In this document: positions 22,101 through 35,200 of the stretch, piece by piece
How positions within the stretch are numbered: position 1 is the stretch's first letter
How the letters are laid out: each line of letters opens with the position of its first letter
From: Ptiloglossa arizonensis
Lineage: Eukaryota > Arthropoda > Insecta > Hymenoptera > Colletidae
Length of the DNA stretch: 64,000 nucleotides
Assembly: GCF_051014685.1 (NCBI RefSeq)
Contig: NW_027478443.1
Span: 930,001-994,000, forward strand
Direction: 5' to 3'
Made by a program: the position numbers and the translations under genes
Notes under the pieces: generated by a model
Databases searched by the model: none
What the model was told of the DNA's origin: nothing
Seen by the model: the letters and a program-made list of their open reading frames with translations, nothing else

Positions 22101-24660
22101 CACATACCGTTGTAATCGGGCGAGTTTCTACTTTCAGACGCAACAGGAATATTTGGGTTAGGTCAATCCGTTTGCGAGATATGGGAGTTTGAAGCTAAGA
22201 AATGGTTGAGAAGAGAACAACTTTTTCGCACTTCTGCTGCTCCAAATGCTTAACCAGAATGGCCTAGGGAAAAAATACACATAGCGTTGTAATCGGTCGA
22301 GATCCTACTTTCAGATGCAACAGGAATTTGTGGGTTAGGTCAATCCGTTCGCGAGATATGGCAGTTTGAAGCCAAGAAATGGTTGAGGAGGCAAAAAATT
22401 TTTCGCAATTCTGCTGCTCCAAACGCTTAACCAGAATGGCCTAGGGAAAAAATACACATACCGTTGTAATCGGGCGAGTTGCTACTTTCAGATGGAATAG
22501 TAATTTTTGGGTTAGGTCAATCCGTTCGCGACATATGGGAGTTTGAAGCCAAGAAATGGTTGAGAAGGCAAAAAATTTTTCGCAATTCTACTGCTCCAAA
22601 CGCTTAACCAGAATGGCCTAGGGAAAAAATACACATACCGTTATAATCGGGCGAGTTTCTACTTTCAGACGCTACAGGAATTTTTGGGTTAGGTCAATCC
22701 GTTCGCGAGATATGGGAGCTTGAAGCCAAGGAATGGTTGAGAATGCAAAAAAATTTACGCAATTCTGCTGCTCCAAACGCTTAACCAGAATGGCCTAGGG
22801 AAAGAATGCACATACCGTTGTAATCGGGCGAGTTTCTACTTTCAGGTGCAATTGGAATTTGTTGGTTAGGTCAATCCGTTCGCGAGATATGGGAGTTTGA
22901 AGCCAAGAAATGGTTGAGACGGCAAAAAATTTTTCGCAATTCTGCTGCTCCAAACGCTTAACCAGAATGGCCTAGGGAAAAAATACCAATACCGTTGTAA
23001 TCAGGCGAGCTTCTACTTTCAGACGCTACACGAATTTTTGGGTTAGGTCAATCCGTTCGAGAGATATGGGAGATTGAAGCCAAGAAATGGTTGAGAAGGC
23101 AAAAAATTTTTCGCAATTCTGCTGCTCCAAAGGCTTAACCAGAATGGCCTAGGGAAAAAATACATGTACCGTTGTAATCGGGCGAGTCTCTACTTTCAGA
23201 CGCTACAGGAATTTTTGGGTTAGGTCAATCCGTTCGCGATATATGGGAGTTTGAAACCAAGGAATGGTTGAGAAGGCAAAAAATTTTTCGCAATTCTGCT
23301 GCTCCAAACGCTTAACCAGAATGGCCTAGGGAAAAAATACACATACCGTTATAATCGGGCGAGTTTCTACTTTCAGAAGCTACAGGAATTTTTGGGTTAG
23401 GTCAATCCGTTCGCGAGATATGGGAGCTTGAAGCCAAGGAATGGTTGAGAATGCAAAAAAATTTACGCAATTCTGCTGCTCCAAACGCTTAACCAGAATG
23501 GCCTAGGGAAAAAATTCACATACCGTTGTAATCGGGCGAGTTGCTACTTTCAGATGGAATAGTAATTTTTGGGTTAGGTCAATCCGTTCGCGAGATATGG
23601 GAGTTTGAAGCCAAGAAATGGTTGAGGAGGCAAAAAATTTTTCGTAATTCTGCTGCTCCAAACGCTTAACCAGAATGGCCTAGGGAAAGAATGCACATTC
23701 CGTTGTAATCGGGCGAGTTTCTACTTTCAGATGCAATTGGAATTTTTGGGTTAGGTCAATCCGTTCACGAGGTATGGGAGTTTGAAGCTAAGAAATGGTT
23801 CAGAAGAAAACAAATTTTTCGCACTTCTGCTGCTCTAAACGCTTAACCAGAATGGCCAAGGGAGAAAATACACATACCGTTGTAATCGGGCGAGTTTCTA
23901 CTTTCAGACGAAACAGGAATATTTGGGTTAGGTCAATCCGTTTGCGAGATATGGGAGTTTGAAGCTAAGAAATGGTTGAGAAGACAACAACTTTTTCGCA
24001 CTTCTGCTGCTCCAAATGCTTAACCAGAATGGCCTAGGGAAAAAATACACATACCGTTGTAATCGGTCGAGTTCCTACTTTCAGATGCAACAGGAATTTG
24101 TGGGTTAGGTCAATCCGTTCGCGAGATATGGCAGTTTGAAGCCAAGAAATGGTTGAGGAGGCAAAAAATTTTTCGCAATTCTGCTGCTCCAAACGCTTAA
24201 CCAGAATGGCCTAGGGAAAAAATACACATACCGTTGTAATCGGGCGAGTTGCTACTTTCAGATGGAATAGTAATTTTTGGGTTAGGTCAATCCGTTCGCG
24301 ACATATGGGAGTTTGAAGCCAAGAAATGGTTGAGAAGGCAAAAAATTTTTCGCAATTCTACTGCTCCAAACGCTTAACCAGAATGGCCTAGGGAAAAAAT
24401 ACACATACCGTTATAATCGGGCGAGTTTCTACTTTCAGACGCTACAGGAATTTTTGGGTTAGGTCAATCCGTTCGCGAGATACGGGAGCTTGAAGCCAAG
24501 GAATGGTTGAGAATGCAAAAAAATTTACGCAATTCTGCTGCTCCAAACGCTTAACCAGAATGGCCTAGGGAAAGAATGCACATACCGTTGTAATCGGGCG
24601 AGTTTCTACTTTCAGGTGCAATTGGAATTTGTTGGTTAGGTCAATCCGTTCGCGAGATAT
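19190..24660. repeat. 10-unit higher-order repeat, three copies (1767 and 1770 bp)
   Basis: AGAAATGGTTCAGAAG with a following GCTCTAAACG lies at 20254, 22021 and 23791, spaced 1767 and 1770 bp. ACACACCG at 19451 and 21218 gives 1767. The 3-bp deficit comes from that 2-bp deletion and a 1-bp deletion in CTACTTCAG. The third copy has a substituted block near 22890-23600, where the ACACACCG unit is missing and other units replace it. The order of unit types resembles that in 16015-18990, so both domains share an ancestor. Confidence 0.85.
24471..24487 (+). other. Second perfect CENP-B box core match
   Basis: GTTCGCGAGATACGGGA again matches all nine fixed bases of the CENP-B box core. It lies in a unit of the GAGCTTGAAG subfamily that carries the A7-TTTACGC tract. 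The related unit one 10-unit repeat earlier (around 22701-22717) has TGGG, so the change is recent or was converted in one copy only. Confidence 0.6.
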
Positions 24661-26329
24661 GGGAGTTTGAAGCTAAGAAATGGTTGAGAAGAAAACAAAT
24701 TTTTCGCAATTCTGCTGCTCCAAACGCTTAACCAGAATGGCCTAGGGAAAAAATACACATACCGTTGTAATCGGTCGAGTTCCTACTTTCAGATGCAACA
24801 GGAATTTGTGGGTTAGGTCAATCCGTTCGCGAGATATGGGAGTTTGAAGCCAAGAAATGGTTGAGGAGGCAAAAAATTTTTCGCAATTCTGCTGCTCCAA
24901 ACGCTTAACCAGAATGGCCTAGGGAAAGAATGCACATTCCGTTGTAATCGGGCGAGTTTCTACTTTCAGATGCAATTGGAATTTTTGGGTTAGGTCAATC
25001 CGTTCGCGAGGTATGGGAGTTTGAAGCTAAGAAATGGTTCAGAAGAAAACAAATTTTTCGCACTTCTGCTGCTCTAAACGCTTAACCAGAATGGCCTAGG
25101 GAAAAAATACACATACTGTTGTAATCGGGCGAGTTTCTACTTTCAGACGCTACAGGAATTTTTGGGTTAGGTCAATCCGTTCGCGAGATATGGGAGTTTG
25201 GAGCCAAGAAATGGTTGAAAAGGCAAAAAATTTTTCGCAATTCTGCTGCTCCAAACGCTTAACCAGAATGGCCTAGGGAAAAAATACACATACCGTTATA
25301 ATCGGGCGAGTTTCTCCTTTCAGACGCTACAGGAATTTTTGGGTTAGGTCAATCCGTTCGCGAGATATGGGAGCTTGAAGCCAAGGAATGTTTGAGAATG
25401 CAAAAAAATTTACGCAATTCTGCAGCTCCAAACGCTTAACCAGAATGGCCTAGGGAAAGAATGCACATACTGTTGTAATCGGGCGAGTTTCTACTTTCAG
25501 ATGCAATTGGAATTTTTTGGTTAGGTCAATCCGTTCGCGAGATATGGGAGTTTGAAGCTAAGAAATGGTTGAGCAGAAAACAAATTTTTCGCAATTCTGC
25601 TGCTCCAAACGCTTAACCAGAATGGCCTAGGGAAAAAATACACATACCGTTGTAATCGGTCGAGTTCCTACTTTCAGATGCAACAGGAATTTGTGGGTTA
25701 GGTCAATCCGTTCGCGAGATATGGGAGTTTGAAGCCAAGAAATGGTTGAGGAGGCAAAAAATGGTACGCAATTCTGCTGCTCCAAACGCTTAACCAGAAT
25801 GGCCTAGGGAAAAAATACACATACTGTTGCAATCGGGCGAGCTTCTACTTTCAGATGCAATAGGAATTTTAGGGCTAGGTCAATCCGTTCGCGAGATATG
25901 GGAGTTTGAAGCCAAGAAATGGTTGAGAAGGCAAAAAATTTTTCGCAATTCTGCTTCACCAAACGCTTAACCAGAATGGCCTAGGGAAAAAATACACATA
26001 CCTTTGTAATCGGGCGGGTTTCTACTTTCTGATGCAACAGGAATATTTGGGTTAGGTCAATCCGTTCGCGAGATATGGGAGTTTGAAGCCAAGAAATGGT
26101 TGAGAAGGCAAAAAGTTTTTCGCAATTCTGCTGCTCCAAACGCTTAACCAGAATGGCCTAGGGAAAAAATACACATACCGTTGTAATCGGGAGAGTTTCT
26201 ACTTTCAGATGCAACAGGAATTTTTGGGTTATGTCAATCCATTCGCGAGATATGGGAGTTTGAAGCTAAGAAATGGTTGAGAAGACAACAAATTTTTCGC
26301 ACTTCTGCTGCTCCAAACGCTTAACCAGA
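24661..26329. repeat. Transitional satellite units between two 10-unit domains
   Basis: Only 177-bp units are present. The GCTCTAAACG unit recurs at about 25070, seven units after the preceding copy. One unit has the unusual change AAAAAATGGTACGCAATTC near 25758-25776, where most of the T-run is altered; I saw it only once. No gene was seen. Confidence 0.75.
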
Positions 26330-29223
26330 ATGGCCTAGGGAAAAAATACACATACCGTTGTAATCGGGCGAGTTTCTACTTTCAGACGCTACTGGAATTT
26401 TTGGGTTAGGTCAATCCGTTCGCGAGATATGGGAGCTTGAAGACAAGGAATGGTTGAGAATGCAAAAAAATTTACGCAATTCTGCTGCTCCAAACGCTTA
26501 ACCAGAATGGCCTAGGGAAAAAATGCACATACCGTTGTAATCGGGCGAGTTTCTACTTTCAGATGCAACAGGAATTTTTGGGTTAGGTCAATCCGTTCGC
26601 GAAATATGGGAGTTTGAAGCCAAGAAATGGTTGAGAAGACAACAAATTTTTCGCACTTCTGCTGCTCCAAACGCTTAACCAGTATGGCCTAGGGAAAAAA
26701 TACACATACCGTTGTAATCGGGCGAGTTTCTACTTTCAGACGCTACAGGAATTTTTGGGTTAGGTCAATCCGTTCGCGAGATATGGGAGTTTGAAGCCAA
26801 GAAATGGTTGAGATGGCAAAAAATTTTCCGCAATTCTGCTTCACCAAACGCTTAACCAGAATGGCCTAGGGAAAAAATACACATACCTTTGTAATCGGGT
26901 GAGTTTCTACTTTCAGGTGCAATTGGAATTTTTGGGTTAGGTCATTCCGTTCGCGAGATATGGGAGTTTGAAGCCAAGAAATGGTTGAGAAGGCAAAAAA
27001 TTTTTCGCAATTTTGCACCTCCAAACTCTTAACCAGAATGGCGTAGGGAAAAAATACACATACCGTTGTAATCGGGCGAGTTTCTACTTTCAGATGCAAC
27101 AGGAATTTCTGGATTAGGTCAATCCGTTCGCGAGATATGGTTGTTTGAAGCTAAGGAATGGTTGAGAAGACAACAAATTTTTCGCACTTCTGCTGCTCCA
27201 AACGATTAACCAGAATGGCCTAGGGAAAAAATACACACACCGTTGTAATCGGGCGAGTTTCTACTTTCAGACGCTACAGGAATTTTTGGGTTAGGTCAAT
27301 CCGTTCGCGAGATATGGGAGTTTGAAGCCAAGAAATGGTTGAGAATGCCAAAAATTTTTCGCAATTCTGCTGCTCCAAACGCTTAACCAGAATGGCCTAG
27401 GGAAAAAATACACATACCGTTGTAATCGGGCGAGTTTCTACTTTCAGATGCAACGGGAATTTTTGGGTTATGTCAATCCATTCGCGAGATATGGGAGTTT
27501 GAAGCTAAGAAATGGTTGAGAAGACAACAAATTTTTCGCACTTCTGCTGCTCCAAACGCTTAACCAGAATGGCCTAGGGAAAAAATACACATACCGTTGT
27601 AATCGGGCGAGTTTCTACTTTCAGATGCAACAGGAATTTTTGGGTTAGGTCAATCCGTTCGCGAAATATGGGAGTTTGAAGCCAAGAAATGGTTGAGAAG
27701 ACAACAAATTTTTCGCACTTCTGCTGCTCCAAACGCTTAACCAGTATGGCCTAGGGAAAAAATACACATACCGTTGTAATCGGGCGAGTTTCTACTTTCA
27801 GACGCTACAGGAATTTTTGGGTTAGGTCAATCCGTTCGCGAGATATGGGAGTTTGAAGCCAAGAAATGGTTGAGATGGCAAAAAATTTTCCGCAATTCTG
27901 CTTCACCAAACGCTTAACCAGAATGGCCTAGGGAAAAAATACACATACCTTTGTAATCGGGTGAGTTTCTACTTTCAGGTGCAATTGGAATTTTTGGGTT
28001 AGGTCAATCCGTTCGCGAGATATGGGAGTTTGAAGCCAAGAAATGGTTGAGAAGGCAAAAAATTTTTCGCAATTTTGCTCCTCCAAACTCTTATCCAGAA
28101 TGGCCTAGGGAAAAAATACACATACCGTTGTAATCGGGCGAGTTTCTACTTTCAGACGCTACTGGAATTTTTGGGTTAGGTCAATCCGTTCGCGAGATAT
28201 GGGAGCTTGAAGACAAGGAATGGTTGAGAATGCAAAAAAATTTACGCAATTCTGCTGCTCCAAACGCTTAACCAGAATGGCCTAGGGAAAAAATGCACAT
28301 ACCGTTGTAATCGGGCGAGTTTCTACTTTCAGATGCAACAGGAATTTTTGGGTTAGGTCAATCCGTTCGCGAAATATGGGAGTTTGAAGCCAAGAAATGG
28401 TTGAGAAGACAACAAATTTTTCGCACTTCTGCTGCTCCAAACGCTTAACCAGTATGGCCTAGGGAAAAAATACACATACCGTTGTAATCGGGCGAGTTTC
28501 TACTTTCAGACGCTACAGGAATTTTTGGGTTAGGTCAATCCGTTCGCGAGATATGGGAGTTTGAAGCCAAGAAATGGTTGAGATGGCAAAAAATTTTCCG
28601 CAATTCTGCTTCACCAAACGCTTAACCAGAATGGCCTAGGGAAAAAATACACATACCTTTGTAATCGGGTGAGTTTCTACTTTCAGGTGCAATTGGAATT
28701 TTTGGGTTAGGTCATTCCGTTCGCGAGATATGGGAGTTTGAAGCCAAGAAATGGTTGAGAAGGCAAAAAATTTTTCGCAATTTTGCACCTCCAAACTCTT
28801 AACCAGAATGGCGTAGGGAAAAAATACACATACCGTTGTAATCGGGCGAGTTTCTACTTTCAGATGCAACAGGAATTTCTGGATTAGGTCAATCCGTTCG
28901 CGAGATATGGTTGTTTGAAGCTAAGGAATGGTTGAGAAGACAACAAATTTTTCGCACTTCTGCTGCTCCAAACGATTAACCAGAATGGCCTAGGGAAAAA
29001 ATACACATACCGTTGTAATCGGGCGAGTTTCTACTTTCAGACGCTACAGGAATTTTTGGGTTAGGTCAATCCGTTCGCGAGATATGGGAGTTTGAAGCCA
29101 AGAAATGGTTGAGAATGCCAAAAATTTTTCGCAATTCTGCTGCTCCAAACGCTTAACCAGAATGGCCTAGGGAAAAAATACACATACCGTTGTAATCGGG
29201 CGAGTTTCTACTTTCAGATGCAA
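26330..29223. repeat. 10-unit higher-order repeat, exact 1770-bp period
   Basis: The same long minus-strand open stretch begins at 26866 and at 28636, exactly 10 x 177 bp apart, and GACGCTACTGG units match at the same offset. The match starts near 26330 and ends at about 27454/29224. Beyond that, units 27590-28090 match 29183-29680 at 1593 bp (9 units), a shift of one unit that suggests a later exchange. Confidence 0.85.
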
Positions 29224-32200
29224 CAGGAATTTTTGGGTTAGGTCAATCCGTTCGCGAAATATGGGAGTTTGAAGCCAAGAAATGGTTGAGAAGACAACAA
29301 ATTTTTCGCACTTCTGCTGCTCCAAACGCTTAACCAGTATGGCCTAGGGAAAAAATACACATACCGTTGTAATCGGGCGAGTTTCTACTTTCAGACGCTA
29401 CAGGAATTTTTGGGTTAGGTCAATCCGTTCGCGAGATATGGGAGTTTGAAGCCAAGAAATGGTTGAGATGGCAAAAAATTTTCCGCAATTCTGCTTCACC
29501 AAACGCTTAACCAGAATGGCCTAGGGAAAAAATACGCATACCTTTGTAATCGGGTGAGTTTCTACTTTCAGGTGCAATTGGAATTTTTGGGTTAGGTCAA
29601 TCCGTTCGCGAGATATGGGAGTTTGAAGCCAAGAAATGGTTGAGAAGGCAAAAAATTTTTCGCAATTTTGCTCCTCCAAACTCTTATCCAGAATGGCCTA
29701 GGGAAAAAATACACATACCGTTGTAATCGGGCGAGTTTCTACTTTCAGATGCAACAGGAATTTCTGGGTTAGGTCAATCCGTTCGCGAGATATGGTTGTT
29801 TGAAGCTAAGGAATGGTTGAGAAGACAACAAATTTTTCGCACTTCTGCTGCTCCAAACGATTAACCAGAATGGCCTAGGGAAAAAATACACATACCGTTG
29901 TAATCGGTCGAGTTCCTACTTTCAGATGGAATAGTAATTTTTGGGTTAGGTCAATCCGTTCGCGACATATGGGAGTTTGAAGCCAAGAAATGGTTGAGAA
30001 GGCAAAAAATTTTTCGCAATTCTACTGCTCCAAACGCTTAACCAGAATGGCCTAGGGAAAAAATACACATACCGTTATAATCGGGCGAGTTTCTACTTTC
30101 AGACGCTACAGGAATTTTTGGGTTAGGTCAATCCGTTCGCGAGATATGGGAGCTTGAAGCCAAGGAATGGTTGAGAATGCAAAAAAATTTACGCAATTCT
30201 GCTGCTCCAAACGCTTAACCAGAATGGCCTAGGGAAAGAATGCACATACCGTTGTAATCGGGCGAGTTTCTACTTTCAGGTGCAATTGGAATTTGTTGGT
30301 TAGGTCAATCCGTTCGCGAGATATGGGAGTTTGAAGCTAAGAAATGGTTGAGAAGACAACAAATTTTTCGCACTTCTGCTGCTCCAAACGCTTAACCAGT
30401 ATGGCCTAGGGAAAAAATACACATACCGTTGTAATCGGGCGAGTTTCTACTTTCAGACGCTACAGGAATTTTTGGGTTAGGTCAATCCGTTCGCGACATA
30501 TGGGAGTTTGAAGCCAAGAAATGGTTGAGAAGGCAAAAAATTTTTCGCAATTCTACTGCTCCAAACGCTTAACCAGAATGGCCTAGGGAAAAAATACACA
30601 TACCGTTATAATCGGGCGAGTTTCTACTTTCAGATGCAACAGGAATTTCTGGGTTAGGTCAATCCGTTCGCGAGATATGGTTGTTTGAAGCTAAGGAATG
30701 GTTGAGAAGACAACAAATTTTTCGCAATTCTGCTGCTCCAAACGCTTAACCAGAATGGCCTAGGGAAAAAATACACATACCGTTGTAATCGGTCGAGTTC
30801 CTACTTTCAGATGCAACAGGAATTTGTGGGTTAGGTCAATCCGTTCGCGAGATATGGGAGTTTGAAGCCAAGAAATGGTTGAGGAGGCAAAAAATTTTTC
30901 GCAATTCTGCTGCTCCAAACGCTTAACCAGAATGGCCTAGGGAAAGAATGCACATTCCGTTGTAATCGGGCGAGTTTCTACTTTCAGATGCAATTGGAAT
31001 TTTTGGGTTAGGTCAATCCGTTCGCGAGATATGGGAGTTTGAAGCCAAGAAATGGTTGAGAAGGCAAAAAGTTTTTCGCAATTCTGCTGCTCCAAACGCT
31101 TAACCAGAATGGCCTAGGGAAAAAATACACATACCGTTGTAATCGGGCGAGTTTCTACTTTCAGATGCAACGGGAATTTTTGGGTTATGTCAATCCATTC
31201 GCGAGATATGGGAGTTTGAAGCTAAGAAATGGTTGAGAAGACAACAAATTTTTCGCACTTCTGCTGCTCCAAACGCTTAACCAGAATGGCCTAGGGAAAA
31301 AATACACATACCGTTGTAATCGGGCGAGTTTCTACTTTCAGACGCTACTGGAATTTTTGGGTTAGGTCAATCCGTTCGCGAGATATGGGAGCTTGAAGAC
31401 AAGGAATGGTTGAGAATGCAAAAAAATTTACGCAATTCTGCTGCTCCAAACGCTTAACCAGAATGGCCTAGGGAAAAAATACACATACCTTTGTAATCGG
31501 GTGAGTTTCTACTTTCAGGTGCAATTGGAATTTTTGGGTTAGGTCAATCCGTTCGCGAGATATGGGAGTTTGAAGCCAAGAAATGGTTGAGAAGGCAAAA
31601 AATTTTTCGCAATTTTGCTCCTCCAAACTCTTAACCAGAATGGCCTAGGGAAAAAATACACATACCGTTGTAATCGGGCGAGTTTCTACTTTCAGATGCA
31701 ACAGGAATTTCTGGGTTAGGTCAATCCGTTCGCGAGATATGGTTGTTTGAAGCTAAGGAATGGTTGAGAAGACAACAAATTTTTCGCACTTCTGCTGCTC
31801 CAAACGATTAACCAGAATGGCCTAGGGAAAAAATACACATACCGTTGTAATCGGGCGAGTTTCTACTTTCAGACGCTACAGGAATTTTTGGGTTAGGTCA
31901 ATCCGTTCGCGAGATATGGGAGTTTGAAGCCAAGAAATGGTTGAGATTGCCAAAAATTTTTCGCAATTCTGCTGCTCCAAACGCTTAACCAGAATGGCCT
32001 AGGGAAAAAATACACATACCGTTGTAATCGGGCGAGTTTCTACTTTCAGATGCAACGGGAATTTTTGGGTTATGTCAATCCATTCGCGAGATATGGGAGT
32101 TTGAAGCTAAGAAATGGTTGAAAAGACAACAAATTTTTCGCACTTCTGCTGCTCCAAACGCTTAACCAGAATGGCTTAGGGAAAAAATACACATACCGTT

Positions 32201-35200
32201 GTAATCGGGCGAGTTTCTACTTTCAGACGCTACTGGAATTTTTGGGTTAGGTCAATCCGTTCGCGAGATATGGGAGCTTGAAGACAAGGAATGGTTGAGA
32301 ATGCAAAAAAATTTACGCAATTCTGCTGCTCCAAACGCTTAACCAGAATGGCCTAGGGAAAAAATGCACATACCGTTGTAATCGGGCGAGTTTCTACTTT
32401 CAGATGCAACAGGAATTTTTGGGTTAGGTCAATCCGTTCGCGAAATATGGGAGTTTGAAGCCAAGAAATGGTTGAGAAGACAACAAATTTTTCGCACTTC
32501 TGCTGCTCCAAACGCTTAACCAGTATGGCCTAGGGAAAAAATACACATACCGTTGTAATCGGGCGAGTTTCTACTTTCAGACGCTACAGGAATTTTTGGG
32601 TTAGGTCAATCCGTTCGCGAGATATGGGAGTTTGAAGCCAAGAAATGGTTGAGATGGCAAAAAATTTTCCGCAATTCTGCTTCACCAAACGCTTAACCAG
32701 AATGGCCTAGGGAAAAAATACACATACCTTTGTAATCGGGTGAGTTTCTACTTTCAGGTGCAATTGGAATTTTTGGGTTAGGTCAATCCGTTCGCGAGAT
32801 ATGGGAGTTTGAAGCCAAGAAATGGTTGAGAAGGCAAAAAATTTTTCGCAATTTTGCTCCTCCAAACTCTTAACCAGAATGGCCTAGGGAAAAAATACAC
32901 ATACCGTTGTAATCGGGCGAGTTTCTACTTTCAGATGCAACAGGAATTTCTGGGTTAGGTCAATCCGTTCGCGAGATATGGTTGTTTGAAGCTAAGGAAT
33001 GGTTGAGAAGACAACAAATTTTTCGCACTTCTGCTGCTCCAAACGCTTAACCAGAATGGCCTAGGGAAAAAATACACATACCGTTGTAATCGGGCGAGTT
33101 TCTACTTTCAGACGCTACAGGAATTTTTGGGTTAGGTCAATCCGTTCGCGAGATATGGGAGTTTGAAGCCAAGGAATGGTTGGGAATGCCAAAAATTTTT
33201 CGCAATTCTGCTGCTCCAAACGCTTAACCAGAATGGCCTAGGGAAAGAATGCACATACCGTTGTAATCGGGCGAGTTTCTACTTTCAGATGCAACAGGAA
33301 TTTCTGGGTTAGGTCAATCCGTTCGCGAGATATGGTTGTTTGAATCTAAGAAATGGTTGAGAAGACAACAAATTTGTCGCACTTCTGCTGCTCCAAACTC
33401 ATAACCAGAATGGCCTAGGGAAAAAATACACATACCTTTGTAATCGGGCGAGTTTCTACTTTCAGATGCAACAGGAATATTTGGGTTATGTCTATCCGTT
33501 CGCGAGATATGGGAGTTTGAAGCTAAGAAATGATTGAGAACACAACAAATTTTTCGCACTTCTGCTGCTCCAAACGCTTAACCAGAATGGCCAAGGGAAA
33601 AAATACACATACCGTTGTAATCGGGCGAGTTTCTACTTTCAGACGCTACAGGAATTTTTGGGTTAGGTCAATCCGTTCGCGAGATATGGGAGTTTGAAGC
33701 CAAGAAATGGTTGAGAAGGCAAAAAATTTTTCGCATTTCTGCTTCTCCAAACGCTTAACCAGAATGGCCTAGGGAAAAAATACACATACCGTTGTAATCG
33801 GGCGAGTTTCTACTTTCAGATGCAACAGGAATTTTTGGGTTAGGTCAATCCGTTCGCGAGATATGGGAGTTTGAAGATAAGAAATGGTTGAGAAGACAAC
33901 ACATTCTTCGCACTTCTGCTGCTCCAAACGCTTAACCAGAATGGCCTAGGGAAAAAATACACATACCGTTGTAATCGGGCGAGTTTCTACTTTCAGATGC
34001 AACAGGAACTTTTGGATTAGGTCAATCCGTTCGCGAGATATGGTTGTTTGAAGCTAAGAAATGGTTGAGAAGACAACAAATTTGTCGCACTTCTGCTGCT
34101 CCAACCGCTTAACCAGAATGGCTTAGGGAAAAAATACACATACCGTTGTAATCGGGCGAGTTTCTACTTTCAGACGCTACAGGAATTTTTGGGTTAGGTC
34201 AATCCGTTCGCGAGATATGGGAGTTTGAAGCCAAGAAATGGTTGAGAAGGCAAAAAATTTTTCGCAATTCTGCTTCTCCAAACGCTTCACCAGAATGGCG
34301 TAGGGAAAAAATACACATACCGTTGTAATCGGGCGAGTTTCTACTTTCAGATGCAACAGGAATTTTTGGGTTAGGTCAATCCGTTCGCGAAATATGGGAG
34401 TTTCAAGCCAAGAAATGGTTGAGAAGACAACAAATTTTTCGCACTTCTGCTGCTCCAAACGCTTAACCAGTATGGCCTAGGGAAAAAATACACATACCGT
34501 TGTAATCGGGCGAGTTTCTACTTTCAGACGCTACAGGAATTTTTGGGTTAGGTCAATCCGTTCGCGAGATATGGGAGTTTGAAGCCAAGAAATGGTTGAG
34601 ATGGCAAAAAATTTTCCGCAATTCTGCTTCACCAAACGCTTAACCAGAATGGCCTAGGGAAAAAATACACATACCTTTGTAATCGGGTGAGTTTCTACTT
34701 TCAGATGCAATTGGAATTTTTGGGTTAGGTCAATCCGTTCGCGAGATATGGGAGTTTGAAGCCAAGAAATGGTTGAGAAGGCAAAAAATTTTTCGCAATT
34801 TTGCTCCTCCAAACTCTTAACCAGAATGGCCTAGGGAAAAAATACACATACCGTTGTAATCGGGCGAGTTTCTACTTTCAGATGCAACAGGATTTTCTGG
34901 GTTAGGTCAATCCGTTCGCGAGATAAGGCAGTTTGAAGCCAAGAAATGGTTGAGAAGGCAAAAAATTTTTCGCAATTCTGCTGCTCCAAAGGCTTAACCA
35001 GAATGGCCTAGGGAAAGAATGCACATACCGTTGTAATCGGGCGAGTTTCTACTTTCAGATGCAACAGGAATTTCTGGGTTAGGTCAATCCGTTCGCGAGA
35101 TATGGTTGTTTGAAGCTAAGAAATGGTTGAGAAGACAACAAATTTGTCGCAATTCTGCTGCTCCAAACTCATAACCAGAATGGCCTAGGGAAAAAATACA

